This document shows positions 23,961 to 34,759 of a stretch of DNA of 64,000 nt, one piece after another; positions within the stretch are counted from its first letter, which is position 1; each line of letters opens with the position of its first letter. The stretch is from Pseudoneurospora amorphoporcata. Its lineage: Eukaryota; Ascomycota; Sordariomycetes; Sordariales; Sordariaceae. Location: positions 157,112 to 221,111 of the forward strand of contig MU859101.1 in NCBI GenBank assembly GCA_033297205.1, read 5' to 3'. Below the pieces are notes generated by a model. It was not told the origin of the DNA and did no database searches. It saw only the letters and a program-made list of their open reading frames with translations. A program made the translations under genes and the position numbers.

Positions 23961-26043
23961 TGCGAAAACGAGTGATTGCTTGGCATTTGGAGTCGAGAGT
24001 GAAGTTGAGGAAGGAAGCCCTTCTTAAGTCAAATGAGAGGTCAAGGGAGGACAAGACAACTGCGGGGTGTAACTAACGATGCTCTGAGGGAATGATGAAT
24101 GTTGTTGAGTGAGGAAAATCACACGTCGCCGATCTTGTCCCCCTCACGGCTGGGTCACCTGGTGAGCCCAAGGACTGACAAGCCGTTGAATACGGATCGT
24201 CGAGAGGATACGATGGTGGCCTTGAGGCTCTATTGTAAGGAGATGCAGTAGTTTGGAGTGCTGGAGGTAGAGTAGAGTTGTGTGGTGGTGAGAAGCAACA
24301 AGCAAGGTAACAAGATGGAAGGAAGAGTAACACAAGCTGATGAGGGGAGGAATGCAAGAAGGTCCATAAGGAGCCGCGGCTGGAAAACCCACTAACAAAA
24401 TGTCATGTTACAGCCGTGGAAGCGGGCAATGTTGGTCACCCAGGGTCGAAAGGGATGCGGCTCTCTTGACCCAGATGTTATGTTGCTAGGGAGCGAGACT
24501 TTGTCACTCCAAGATACCTCAGCTGAAGCATCAACAGAACGCAAATATGACACTCTTGGAGTGAAAGCTACTTAGCGAGTCAGTGAGCTGAGGATCACTC
24601 AGGCCAACAGCTTTGATGGAGAAGCTGACGACACAAGCTATCAAGGCGAAGGATAATATGGAGGTGCTGGGTGCAAGGGTTGAGATATTGCGAATAAAGA
24701 GGAGAGCCAATGACAAGACAAAGCAACTGAGTGTAACCAGGAGAACGGCAAGCGGGTTGTGACTTGCAGCGCTTGATTGCAACGGACGGATGCGAGGCGG
24801 GGATCCGTTCAGGAGAAACAAGGCCTGTGGAACGCTGTCATTGAATGCCATGGTTGCCGCTCGCCGTGTCAATGAGCGTATCTCGGGAATTGGCTGTTGG
24901 TCGGCCGCTGTGCACATCAAGTGGAGGAATGGACATGATGGCGGGAAAGTAACGTTGCCTTGGTGTCGCTCTTAGGTTGCTCGGTCTCTTGGGCGCTGGA
25001 CCTGCAAGACTTCAAGCAATGGCGACCAGTAGTCGGGAGCATTTGGAGGACAAACCAATGGTCGAGGAACTGTGTTCGTTATGCCTGGTTCGACTTTGGA
25101 GTCCATCCAGAATGCGATCTTGACATGGAGAGTTGGAACGTGGGACTGAAAGGTGGAAGATTGAACGAGTTGGAGTCCAGATTGACAAGCCGAGCCAAAT
25201 ACAGTGCGCCGTTAAGCATGGCCCGTGCATCAAGTTCGGCTTAGGGAAAGCGTGCACGAGCCATATCAAATCACATCATCAAAGAAGGAGCTCGACGACT
25301 GCAGTTTCATGATCCAAGAGAATTTTGCGTGTACCTTCTCTACAGAACCGCAAAGAGTCTAGAGGTACCTACGCTTCGATTCTCTCCATGACAAGAACAA
25401 CAGCACCTTGCTTATCGGAAGGAACTGCGACGAGTGTCACCTGTCCCCTGGATCAGCAGCAGGACAATGGAGTCAAGAGACCTCACCTCACCAAAGGTTT
25501 CTCCCTCTACATTTTCTTATCACTCTCAGTTAACTTTGTGACAAGAATAAGACGACAAGTGCCTGTCGTCGCCAATAATAATCACAAGAACCAGTCACTC
25601 TTACCTCCACAGCCGCTGGCCCCAATGATCTCCGAAGCTGGCGACATCATGATTCCCAAGATGAACGTTTCATCTGTCCACCTCTATGGCGGGTTGAGGA
25701 AGTCGTCTGGAAGCTACGATGGATTGCTTGCTGAACTCTGGGCTCGGACCATTCGCCTTTGCGGGGTCGATGCCCCAGTTTGGGGAGGTGCTGGTCATGG
25801 ACTGGATTTTGGAGTTGATGGTCGCTCTTGCCAATCTTGGTGTGATGCACCTTGATGGCCCCCATAATGAGGGATGCCCTACTAAAAGTCCCACAAACTT
25901 CAAGTTCTATTTCTTCCCTTGAGTCGACTCTCTCCCCGTACTTGGTCTTTACACAGTATCTTTAGCCCGCTATTGGCTGTCTTATCTGCCAGTGACAGCA
26001 TCATCCACTTCCCCTACCATTCAAACATCACTCAACCGGCGAT
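23961..26043. promoter_or_regulatory. Divergent promoter region hxk-3/dam-1
   Basis: About 2.1 kb lies between the starts of hxk-3 (minus) and dam-1 (plus). This is long for a bidirectional promoter in a compact cluster and leaves room for the small doubtful frame noted at 24531-24851. I see no obvious palindromic operator. NDT80-type sites (CACAAA core) should be searched here. Confidence 0.45.
24531..24851 (-). CDS. Doubtful small membrane-protein frame
   Basis: A 106-residue frame starting MAFNDSVPQ contains two strongly hydrophobic segments (NPLAVLLVTLSCFVLSLALLF and ILSFALIACVVSFSI). It resembles a small two-helix membrane protein. An upstream in-frame ATG at 24920 would add 23 residues. 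No family is recognised and the context gives no hint, so it may be a chance frame in the hxk-3/dam-1 intergenic region. Confidence 0.22.
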   Translation of the reverse strand: MAFNDSVPQALFLLNGSPPRIRPLQSSAASHNPLAVLLVTLSCFVLSLALLFIRNISTLAPSTSILSFALIACVVSFSIKAVGLSDPQLTDSLSSFHSKSVIFAFC

Positions 26044-27462
26044 ATGAGGCTCATCATCCGCGACAACGCCGAATCCGCGAGCTCCTATGTGGCCGACTTC
26101 ATCGCCAATCGCATTACCTCCTTCTCTCCTACCCCAACACATCCCTTTGTCCTCGGTCTTCCAACTGGCTCCAGTCCCCTTGGCGTCTACAAGTCTCTTG
26201 TGGAGAAGTGCAAAGCTGGTTTGGTCTCCTTCGAAAATGTCATAACCTTCAACATGGTAAGAACAACAACTCTCATCTTTCTCTTCCCATATTTTGCTGA
26301 CCATGATTTCAGGACGAATACGTCTCCCTTCCCCCGACACACCCTCAATCCTACGCCTCTTACATGCACGACAACTTCTTCTCCCACGTCAACATCCCTC
26401 CGCAAAACATCAATCTCCTCAATGGCCTTGCTCCAGACCTTGCTGCCGAGTGCTCACGCTACGAATCCAAGATTGCTGCCGCCGGCGGAATTGACCTGTT
26501 TCTTGCCGGCCTGGGAGAGGATGGACACCTAGCTTTTAACGAGCCTGGTTCCAGCTTGGCCTCACGAACGCGCGTCGTGACACTTGCGGGCGATACTATC
26601 CTCGCAAACAGCCGATTCTTCAAGGATGATGTGCATCAAGTACCCCGAACGGCGTTGACGGTGGGGGTAAAGACGGTCCTGGAGGCGAAGGAAGTGCTGA
26701 TGCTCGTCCTTGGTGCGAGGAAAGCGAGAGCATTGAAAAAGTGTGTAGAGGATGGGGTGAGCGGTATGTGGACGAGCTCGGCATTGCAGATGCATGAGAG
26801 GGCTATCGTGGTTTGTGATGAGGAGGCGGCGGGTGAACTACGGTGGAAGACCGTCAAGGTTCGTACTTCCATCCGTTGGGTATTGGGGAAGAACAGACGG
26901 TGCTAATGTGTTGCAGTACTTCAAATCGGTTGAACACCGAGAATCGGGCCATGACCGCTGTCATGACCAATGCTTGCCCACCCGGAACCATCTTTGTACA
27001 TGCCAGACCAACCCCAAAACCGCCGCAGGACCACTAACACCCGAGACAACACCAAAAGCAACGGCCACCCACACCTCGTCTTCTCCCATTTCTCCGGTAG
27101 CCGAAACAGGCCCAACTTTTCTCGACACACCCGTTGAGCCAGCGCACTCTTCAGTCTATACAGTTCTGGAAAAAGAAATCCTGGCCCAACCCGTGCCCAA
27201 AAGCCATGGTCTCCTAGGGCTTCTAGGGACTTCATCATATCCACCCATCGAGTCAACCACCCGCCATTCCCGAGCGCCGTCTCAAGCTCGGTCCCACTCC
27301 CAGTCGCGATCGGACGGCCATGCCTCGGACGGAGACTCTGAAGCAGAGTCGGAGTACATTGACCTACAGCCAGACAGAATGGCCTCCAGGCTGAGTGATC
27401 CCGCGTTTGCTGCTGAAGCCTTGAGAAGGTTGACTCCTAATCCTGAAGAGCCAAGAAGGTAA
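26044..27462 (+). CDS. dam-1: Glucosamine-6-phosphate deaminase with C-terminal extension
   Basis: Three exons, 26044-26256, 26313-26858 and 26917-27462, give 434 residues. The first ~265 residues are a standard NagB fold. GLPTGSSPLG binds phosphate, D72 (the first residue after intron 1, in NM-DEY) matches the catalytic base, and GEDGHLAFNEP carries D141, H143 and E148 at the same numbers as the E. coli enzyme. It converts glucosamine-6-phosphate to fructose-6-phosphate and ammonia, the last step of GlcNAc catabolism. After WKTVK-YFKSVE comes ~165 residues of low-complexity Ser/Thr/Pro-rich sequence not found in bacterial enzymes. The reading of the first ~30 residues of that tail is uncertain, and a further intron is possible around 26929-26999. 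Confidence 0.85.
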
Positions 27463-27868
27463 CTATTGGAGGCGAGGAGGGCATCGGGTTCAAGTCCGAT
27501 GCTATATCAAACTTGCGGGTGGAGAGTGGTAAAGATTGTCCCGGTGACTGATACGTGACGGAGTACACTGACTGTATTTGCTAGTCTGGTAAATAGCCCA
27601 AAGAACAAAGCATGACTACTAAACCAACCATTTTCTCATTGTCACCCTAACACAAACAAGTGAACATCCGTCCCAAACGGCACGCCTAGGAGATTAAATG
27701 AAGGAAATGAAGTTGTATATCACAGTAAGTATCTCCTGGGTCTGTTGAAATAACGAGGAACCAAAACGAAGTCCAAGACCGAGGCAATTTCCAATACCAA
27801 AGAGCGTTTCATCGCACCAAATAACGGAAGATCATGTCATGAATCATATCCAAGCTGACGAAAGCCGC
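27463..27868. other. Convergent 3' intergenic region dam-1/nag3
   Basis: About 400 bp between two stop codons on opposite strands. A short GGGTTCAAGTCC element near 27487-27498 resembles a tRNA B box but no tRNA fold surrounds it. Nothing else is seen. Confidence 0.5.
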
Positions 27869-30800
27869 TTAACCAAGCGAAGCAAACTGTAAATCGTTTT
27901 AGCACTTGATCACTTTCTCTCTTGTATTGGAAAAAGGAGACACTCACCTGCTCAACCCCATTTGTAATTTCTTCCCAAACCTGCTGGACCTCAAATCCCA
28001 TGTCCAACAAGGTTTCCACGCTATTCTGCTGCCCGTTCCTCGTATCCCCATCCCCTGAGCTACCATTACTCACCCAGCTCAGCACGCAACAAGCCATCTT
28101 ATCCCTCTTATTCTGTCTCAGCCCCAACATGACCAAGCCCTGCAACACCAGATTCGCCTGCTGTCCCGCAATGGACATGGACGGAGACATAACAGGCGCA
28201 ATAATCCCTCCCGTGAACTCCATCCCGCCACTAGACGCCGACGACGGGAGAGAAGGGTACTCCCGTCCTAAATCGGTGCTGATCACTATGGAGCCTACCA
28301 GCTGCTCCGCGGCTCCTTCTAGCCCTGCGGCTTGGATCTTGGCGCGGATGATCCATGTGTACGTGGGATTGGAAGAGAAGAGAGCGAGCCGGTAGAGGTG
28401 GAGGATCTCAGGCGAGGAGTAGGACGAGACGAAGGAGAGGACGGATTCTTGTTCTGCGGTTGGGGTTGGTGTTGGGGTGCTCGGGGTGCGGCCGTAGATG
28501 AGGTCGAATGAGACTCCGGCGCGCTGGAGGGTGGTGGGCAGGTCTGGGGGTGAAGACCAGGTTTGGAGAGAGGGCAGGAGGAGGTTGAAGATTTTGCGGG
28601 TGCGAAAAGTCGATGGCGACGAAGAAGCCGAGGAGGGAGAAACGTCCCAGCCGCAGGTGGTAGAGAACCAGGATTTCAGGCCGGAGGAGGCAGCAGCTGA
28701 GGGGGTGGTGGAGGAAGTGGTGGAGCCGGGGGTTATAGCTGATGAACTGAAAGTGTCGGAATGGTCGAGCGGGATACCGGGGAAGATTCCCGGGATGCAG
28801 CACCCCAGCTGGAGTTGTTTGATATCCGGGTGTTTCTGCATGAGGTTCCGCACGGCCCGGCGGTGGAGGGAGTACCCTATCGACACGTTGCGTTTGGACG
28901 GGTCGACGAAGATGGCGCCTATGACGCCCGTGGAAGTGGAGGGGAGGTAGTAAGTTGAGCAAAACCCGTATAAGGCGCCGGTGGAGGAGTTGCGCACTAC
29001 AAAGTGCTGTTCTTCCATCATCATTTCGTGCTCCGTGTCCCCCCCGGTCGTCGGCATGGAGGCCCTGCTGCTGGACAGCGAGAACGATTCCGGGCCGAAG
29101 GCATAGAAGTACTGATGGTTAGGAGCGCTGCCGCGGGCCATGGCGAACAGCAGATCTTTTAGTCCCTTGTTATCTCTTTCCACGTCGTAGGGCTCGACGA
29201 GCCAGTGCTGCGTTCGGGTCTTTGCTTTGCCGCCCGTTGAGCTTTGCGCAGCCTTGCGGGGTGCTTTGCGAAGGGTACCGGGTAGGGTCCCGTGGGGGGT
29301 GAAAGCACCGAATAAGGCGCGCACCAAGGCGGACATGGCGGTTTCGGTGAAGTCGAAGGTGCAGATGTAGGTCCCGATAGACTTGTCCATGGCGAAGTCG
29401 TAGGGGGAGGAGACGGCCACGACGATGAGGTTCTTCTTGTGTCCCGAGGCTTTGAGGAGGGAGCACATCATTGCTACGTGCTTGGTGAAGCCGGCTTGGT
29501 AGAGGTTTCTGTTGGCGTCGGCGGTGAGGAGGATGATGGTTGAGGCGCGTTGGATGAGGGATTCGTGGACTTGGTGGTGTTAGTCAGGAGGCATGAAGAA
29601 GGAAGGGGGAATTGGAGAGTTACCTGGCCGCACACCATTAGCGGTATACGATGTGTGAAGCAGCTTTCCATGTCTAGCACGCGCTAGAGATCTTCCAAGT
29701 TCTCTAAACACCCCCTCACCACTCATGATAGCACTGCGCTCCCGATGTATCCATTTATCATGCATCGGATTCTCCGACTTGACCTTGGCCGAGCTGCCCT
29801 CAAGAATAGTCTTGGTCATCGCGCTCGCCGGCAACGGCTTCACCAGCGGCGTCAGCAACAACAGTTCCTCCTCCTGATGCATGCTCTCATTCAGCGGCAA
29901 CAGCTTCTCGTTATCCCTCATGACCGTAATCGAGTCATCATACGCCTTCATGCTCAGCGCCAAATGACTTGGATGGATCTGCTTCAACAGCGAGATCCCC
30001 GGTGGGTTGAGCGCCTTCGCCCAATCTGTGCATCCCCTCTTCATCTTCAACACCCTCCTAAGACTCGTGTAAATCCTCTCTTTTGTCAAAACCTCATTCT
30101 CAAGTCCCAATTTCAGCCCCGAAATCGCCTCAAGCTGGACATCATACGCCCTGCACAACAACACCAAATCACACCCCGCCTGCACAGCCATGATGGTGCC
30201 CGTCCTCACCCCCATTTCCGTTTGAAGCGCTTCCATTTCCAAACACTCCGATATCGCCACGCCGTCTGTAAACCCCAGCTCTTCTCTTAGGAGCTCATCA
30301 ACCACTTGCTCGGATAAACACGCATGCGCAACTTTCATGCTCGGATTCGCGATCCCGCACCCGCCGACGAACATGGCGTCCAGTTTTCCCGTGGCTATGG
30401 CGTTGCGGAAGGGCACCAAAGCTGACAGAGACAATTCTTCCAGCGTTTGCGTGATGATGGGGATATCCAAACTCGACCCAAGGAAATCCAAGTTCCCGTA
30501 CGAAGGGAAATGTTTACCGCACGTGGCGACGCCGGCGTCTTTATAGCCCTTTATGGCGGCGATGCCATACTGCGAGACTTCTTGCGGGTCGTCGGAGGTG
30601 GCGCGCACTCCCAAGGGTTGGTAGCGCGCGTTGGTGAGCACGTCGAGAACGGGACCGAGGATCAGATTGACGCCGCAGGCGGAGACTTCGGTTGCTGTTG
30701 CTTTGGCGATCTCGTAGGCTAGATTTAGGTGCCTGTCGGAGGAGGTGGAGGAAGGGGAAGGACTGGAGGCGGCGGCTTGCCCCATTGATGAGGGGAATTG

Positions 30801-31416
30801 GCAGATGAGGGATTCGTCGAAGAGGGAGTTTACGCCGCCGTTTTCTTGGTCGAGGGCTATGAGGAGGGGTTGGGGGTGACCGGATTCGCGGGCGATGAGT
30901 TGGAGGTCGCGGACGAGAGTTGCGGTTTGTTCGGCGGCTGTGATGTGGATTTAGTTTGTGTGAGACATAGGTAGACTGGATGGGCAGAGTGATGACTACA
31001 TTTCAGGTTCTTGGCTGTGAGCAGAATGGAGCCTAGGTGGTGGTCTGCTATGAGCTCACGGATTTGGGGGGTCACTTCGGTGCCGTCCCATCCCATGATT
31101 AACATTTGGCCTATGGCCCTGATGGGGAGGGGAGGTTGAGGTTAGCTTAATGGACGGCATGTTGAGTAAGGTTAGAGGGGAATATCAAGATATGGAAGCA
31201 ACTATCCGGACCAGGACCGGACCCGGAGCCGGATGGTGACTCGGAGAAGGGGATTCCGGGTCCGAAAGCCATGTGTGAAATGGAGTGGTGATGACGGAAG
31301 ATGACCCGGGGAACGGGATACCGGGACCGGTAACCATAACCACGTGTGAAAGAAGGTGAGATGAAATGTACGTACCAGTCCAAATCTTGCCATAGTGGGT
31401 CTAGGTCGTCATCCAT
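27869..31416 (-). CDS. nag3: GH3 beta-N-acetylglucosaminidase fused to a GNAT acetyltransferase domain
   Basis: Five minus-strand exons, 31416-31376, 31118-31000, 30937-29624, 29569-27948 and a tiny last exon 27886-27869 (FASLG), give 1037 residues. An in-frame Met at 31512 would add 32. Residues ~20-490 are a GH3 barrel: WDGTEVTPQI, ALDQENGGVNSL, GVNLILGPVLDVLTNARYQP, GKHFPSYGN and VAISECLEMEAL. The C-terminal half has a GNAT-like part around residues 630-1030 (VGVIGAIFVDPSKRN then YSLHRRAVRNLM). No signal peptide is seen, so it is probably intracellular. This architecture matches the GH3 gene of the Trichoderma GlcNAc cluster. The bacterial NagZ catalytic elements are altered (see findings). 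The last exon boundary is the least certain. Confidence 0.82.
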
Positions 31417-32596
31417 GATGGTGATTGGAGCTGAGGAGGCAGATTGACCAAGCAAGTAGGGTTGAAGATGCCTGAGTGAACCACCAAAAGCGGAGAAGCG
31501 GCGCTGTGTCAATGTTCCAATTCCAGAAAGACTATGGGGATAATGTCATGTCACGTAACGGCTACGGCTTAATATCGCCAGGTGGGGTCTTGGTGTTGTT
31601 CACTTGAAGTGGTGAGTGAGTGAGTGGAGGTTGTGTGTGTGAGCCCAGTGTAACAAGTCGTCGAGTCGACATGTGAATGGAGAACACGTTAACGCGGGTT
31701 GGTGCTGTTGTGCTAACAGTACTAGTAGCCGCTAAGAAACCACTGTGGTTGGGTTCAGCTAGAAAAGAAAAAGGTGATTGGACAGTTGACGGTTATATTA
31801 CAGACGCTTGGCCGCATTTGGTAGGTGTTGTTTTTCCATTTGTCTTCCACTAATCTCTTCTGACTTCCACTCTTTGGTTTTCTTCCCGTGATCTTCTCTT
31901 CGACAACGTCGCTTTTCAGATTTGTCGTTCTTTCCTTCCGCCTTCGACCGGCAACGTTACATTTGACATTTCCATGATAAAGACTCGCAACGATCCATAC
32001 AATCAACACCCACACGCCTTAATGTCGATTTGAATGTGTGATGGATCCGGCGACTCGAGTAGCTGGTCCAATGCCGGGCAAACACTCCTCTTCTCCAGAT
32101 CGCCGTGGTTCTGAGGTGATGTCGATGTGATAGGAAAATCCTCCACAACTGAGGTCCAGGTTTGTCTGGGAATTGCCTCCATCTTCGACGAATACCGATC
32201 CAGTCCAAGAACATGTGCTCAATTCATCGCACGAGAGTCCAAGAGGCAACCCACCTCGCACACCTCACTGTTGACAGCAATCATGTCTCGTTACGCCGTA
32301 ACTCTGATATGGTTGGTTGCGTCTGCCTCATCTCCTACCTCCATCCGAACTTACGCCGTAATCTCATCGTTCCTCCAGTGAGGTTATCCGACTTCCGGGA
32401 ATGGCGCGGATGAATGGCATACCAACGGTAGCCGCCCGGCGTTTGTGTACATCCTACTCCACGTCCGATGACAAGTATCACCAACCTGATGAACAAGCGT
32501 TCATATCACCAAGCCTTCTCCCGCGAATCTTACTACTTCCATCAAATCTCCTGCCAAGAACTTGACATTTTGTATCAAGCTTCATACAACCTCAAC
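31417..32596. promoter_or_regulatory. Divergent promoter region nag3/dac-1
   Basis: A 1.2-kb interval between the divergent starts of nag3 and dac-1. It contains two copies of the near-palindrome TTACGCCGTAA at 32291-32301 and 32351-32361, exactly 60 bp apart. Such a pair could be an operator for coordinated control of the two genes. If dac-1 started at the upstream in-frame ATG 32468 the interval would be shorter. Confidence 0.45.
32291..32361. promoter_or_regulatory. Twin TTACGCCGTAA sites upstream of dac-1
   Basis: The 11-mer TTACGCCGTAA, palindromic apart from its centre base, occurs at 32291-32301 and again at 32351-32361. The start-to-start distance is 60 bp, about six helical turns. 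It lies about 235-305 bp upstream of the preferred dac-1 ATG. A binding protein is not known to me. Confidence 0.35.
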
Positions 32597-34321
32597 ATGC
32601 CAGCAGCTTCATCCTCCTCTCCGCCTCCAACTGGCACGGGCACCAGGGCCGGCATCACCAAACTCACCAACGGCCGTCTCGCCATCAACGACGCCCTCAT
32701 CCCCTCTGACCTCTTCATCAACTCCCAAACCGGCAAGGTCATCGAACCCTCCGCCAACGATACCCTCATCGTCCCTGATATCACCATCGACCTCCGCAAC
32801 CGCATCGTCTCCCCCGGTCTAATCGACTGCCAACTCAACGGCGCCTTCGGCTTCAACTTTTCCTCTTTCACCTCCTCCGCCGAATACGTCCAAAACGTCC
32901 ACACCCTCAACACCAAACTCATCCGCACGGGCGTGACTTCCTATCTCCCCACTTTGACCTCCCAAACTCCCGAGTTGTACCATTTCGTTCTGCCACATCT
33001 TGGTCCTCTTCCTCTGATCTCTGACACCTCTAACAATACATCCACCAATACCTCCAACGTTACCACCTCTCCCTCTACCTTCAACTCCAGGTTCACTCTC
33101 TCCAACGACAACCTCAACACCTCCCGTCCCCGCCTCCACAGCATCAACCGCAAAATCCACCGCAACCCCCAAAATGGCTCCGAGTCCCTAGGCGTCCACG
33201 TCGAGGGACCCTTCCTTTCACCTTTTCAGCACGGGATCCATGACCTTTCTGTCCTGTGTGCCGCCAACTCTTGGAAAGATCTGGAACAAGTCTACGGCTC
33301 TTCTCACCTAAGCAATGGCGCCATAAAAATGATCACCGTCGCTCCCGAGCTCGGTTCCATCACCGCCCTGATCCCTTCGCTCGTCTCCAACGGGATCGTG
33401 GTCTCACTAGGCCATACGGAGTGTACCTTTCCTGAGGCAGCGGCTGCCGTTGGCAGTGGGGCCAAGATGATCACGCACCTCTTCAACGCCATGCGCCCTT
33501 TGCACCACCGCGAACCGGGACTGTTCGGTCTCTTGGGTGCACCGGAGGAGCAGCAGAAAAAGGGCTTGTACTACGGCGTCATCGCTGACGGAATCCATTT
33601 GCATCCCACGGTCGTTTCCCTAGCCTACAACCTCCGCCCTCAAGGTTTCATCCTCGTGACAGACGCGATGCATTTGGTGGGCATGGAGGATGGGAAGTAC
33701 GAGTGGGTTAATGGCGGGAAAACAGAATGGATTGAGAAGAGGGGAAGTAAGTTGTGTATTGTTGAACCACCGCCGTCGGCATCATCATCATCATCATCAC
33801 CAACATCATCACCAACGGCATTGGCATCGCCATTGGAATCGGCGCTGTCGTCAGGGACATCACTACAGGAAGAAGGCCACCAAAATGGGAACGTCAATGG
33901 GGATGGCCAGGCACAAAGCGCCAAGACGAACGGGAGGAACAAAAACGGGGAGGTAAAGGACGGGCAGAAAAAGAAATGGGGAGGAATAGCGGGCTCTTCC
34001 GCTACCCTCCTCGAATGCGTGAACAATCTCCTGCAATGGACGGGCATGTCAGTGCCAAAGGCGTTGACGAGCGTGACGAGCACGCCCGCAGAGATGTTGG
34101 GATTAAAGGGTGTGAAGGGGAGTTTGCAGCCGGGAGCGGATGCAGATCTGGTGGTGTTTGAGGAGGTGGAGGTTGAGGTGGAGGATTTGCTGGGTGGAGG
34201 CGGAAGGGTAAAGAGGAAGCAGTTGGTTGTTGATGAGGTCTGGAAATTTGGGGTGAGGGTGTTTGTGAGGGATGGGAATGGGGATGGGACGGACTGCTTT
34301 GGTGGATTTGGAGCGCGGTAG
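32597..34321 (+). CDS. dac-1: N-acetylglucosamine-6-phosphate deacetylase
   Basis: A single exon of 574 residues. The amidohydrolase (NagA) hallmarks are clear: HVEGPF (metal ligand E203), SLGHTECT (H273), THLFNAM (H294), ADGIHLHP, and LVTDAMHLVG with catalytic D356. A ~72-residue low-complexity insert (about 389-460: Ser-rich, then Asn/Gly/Lys-rich) interrupts the domain between the catalytic Asp region and the final GIAGSSATLLECV segment. The enzyme makes glucosamine-6-phosphate for dam-1. I prefer the ATG at 32597 (CAACATGCCAG) because the 43 residues before it, back to an ATG at 32468, do not look conserved. Confidence 0.92.
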   Translation: MPAASSSSPPPTGTGTRAGITKLTNGRLAINDALIPSDLFINSQTGKVIEPSANDTLIVPDITIDLRNRIVSPGLIDCQLNGAFGFNFSSFTSSAEYVQNVHTLNTKLIRTGVTSYLPTLTSQTPELYHFVLPHLGPLPLISDTSNNTSTNTSNVTTSPSTFNSRFTLSNDNLNTSRPRLHSINRKIHRNPQNGSESLGVHVEGPFLSPFQHGIHDLSVLCAANSWKDLEQVYGSSHLSNGAIKMITVAPELGSITALIPSLVSNGIVVSLGHTECTFPEAAAAVGSGAKMITHLFNAMRPLHHREPGLFGLLGAPEEQQKKGLYYGVIADGIHLHPTVVSLAYNLRPQGFILVTDAMHLVGMEDGKYEWVNGGKTEWIEKRGSKLCIVEPPPSASSSSSSPTSSPTALASPLESALSSGTSLQEEGHQNGNVNGDGQAQSAKTNGRNKNGEVKDGQKKKWGGIAGSSATLLECVNNLLQWTGMSVPKALTSVTSTPAEMLGLKGVKGSLQPGADADLVVFEEVEVEVEDLLGGGGRVKRKQLVVDEVWKFGVRVFVRDGNGDGTDCFGGFGAR

Positions 34322-34759
34322 ATGAAGTCATGGTCATGCAGCTTTGTTTCTTTGGAGGGTTGGTAGAAAGTAGAATGCTGAATGTCTGCTAGCTTGCCGT
34401 TTGGTTACCTATGCGTAACGAATTAACAACGATGGTTCCCGCCCGCCAAGTCATGACCAACAAAACACCAGTCATCCTCTCGTTATAACTGGCCATCTGC
34501 AGCTCAAAAAGGTACGAGTCAATCCTCTCCCAGCCATTCACAACTTTGTAGAACAACCCAGGATACGCCGCGGAGTATTCCGCTTTCATTGCTCCCGCTG
34601 TCTACCCCCGTACCGATATCATGCTCTCTCGATGTCGTTAAAAAGGTATTAAACAGAAAAAATTATCTATCCAGTAAAGAAGTTCAAAGCTCAAAACGTA
34701 TCCATGGCATATCATCATCATCTCATCCCCGCCCTATTATCTGCCCATGTTCATCCCAC
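34322..34759. other. Convergent 3' intergenic region dac-1/lsb5
   Basis: About 440 bp between the two stop codons. Only a short frame on the minus strand (34589-34389) without recognisable features is present. Confidence 0.5.

Noticed and set aside
27480..27510. GGGTTCAAGTCC motif resembling a tRNA B box
   Set aside because: The stem pairing gives a loop of the wrong size and no acceptor stem is present.
32468..32596. Upstream start for dac-1 adding 43 residues
   Set aside because: The extra residues are rich in Tyr, Gln and His, look non-conserved, and the ATG at 32597 has a better context. It is kept as an alternative only.
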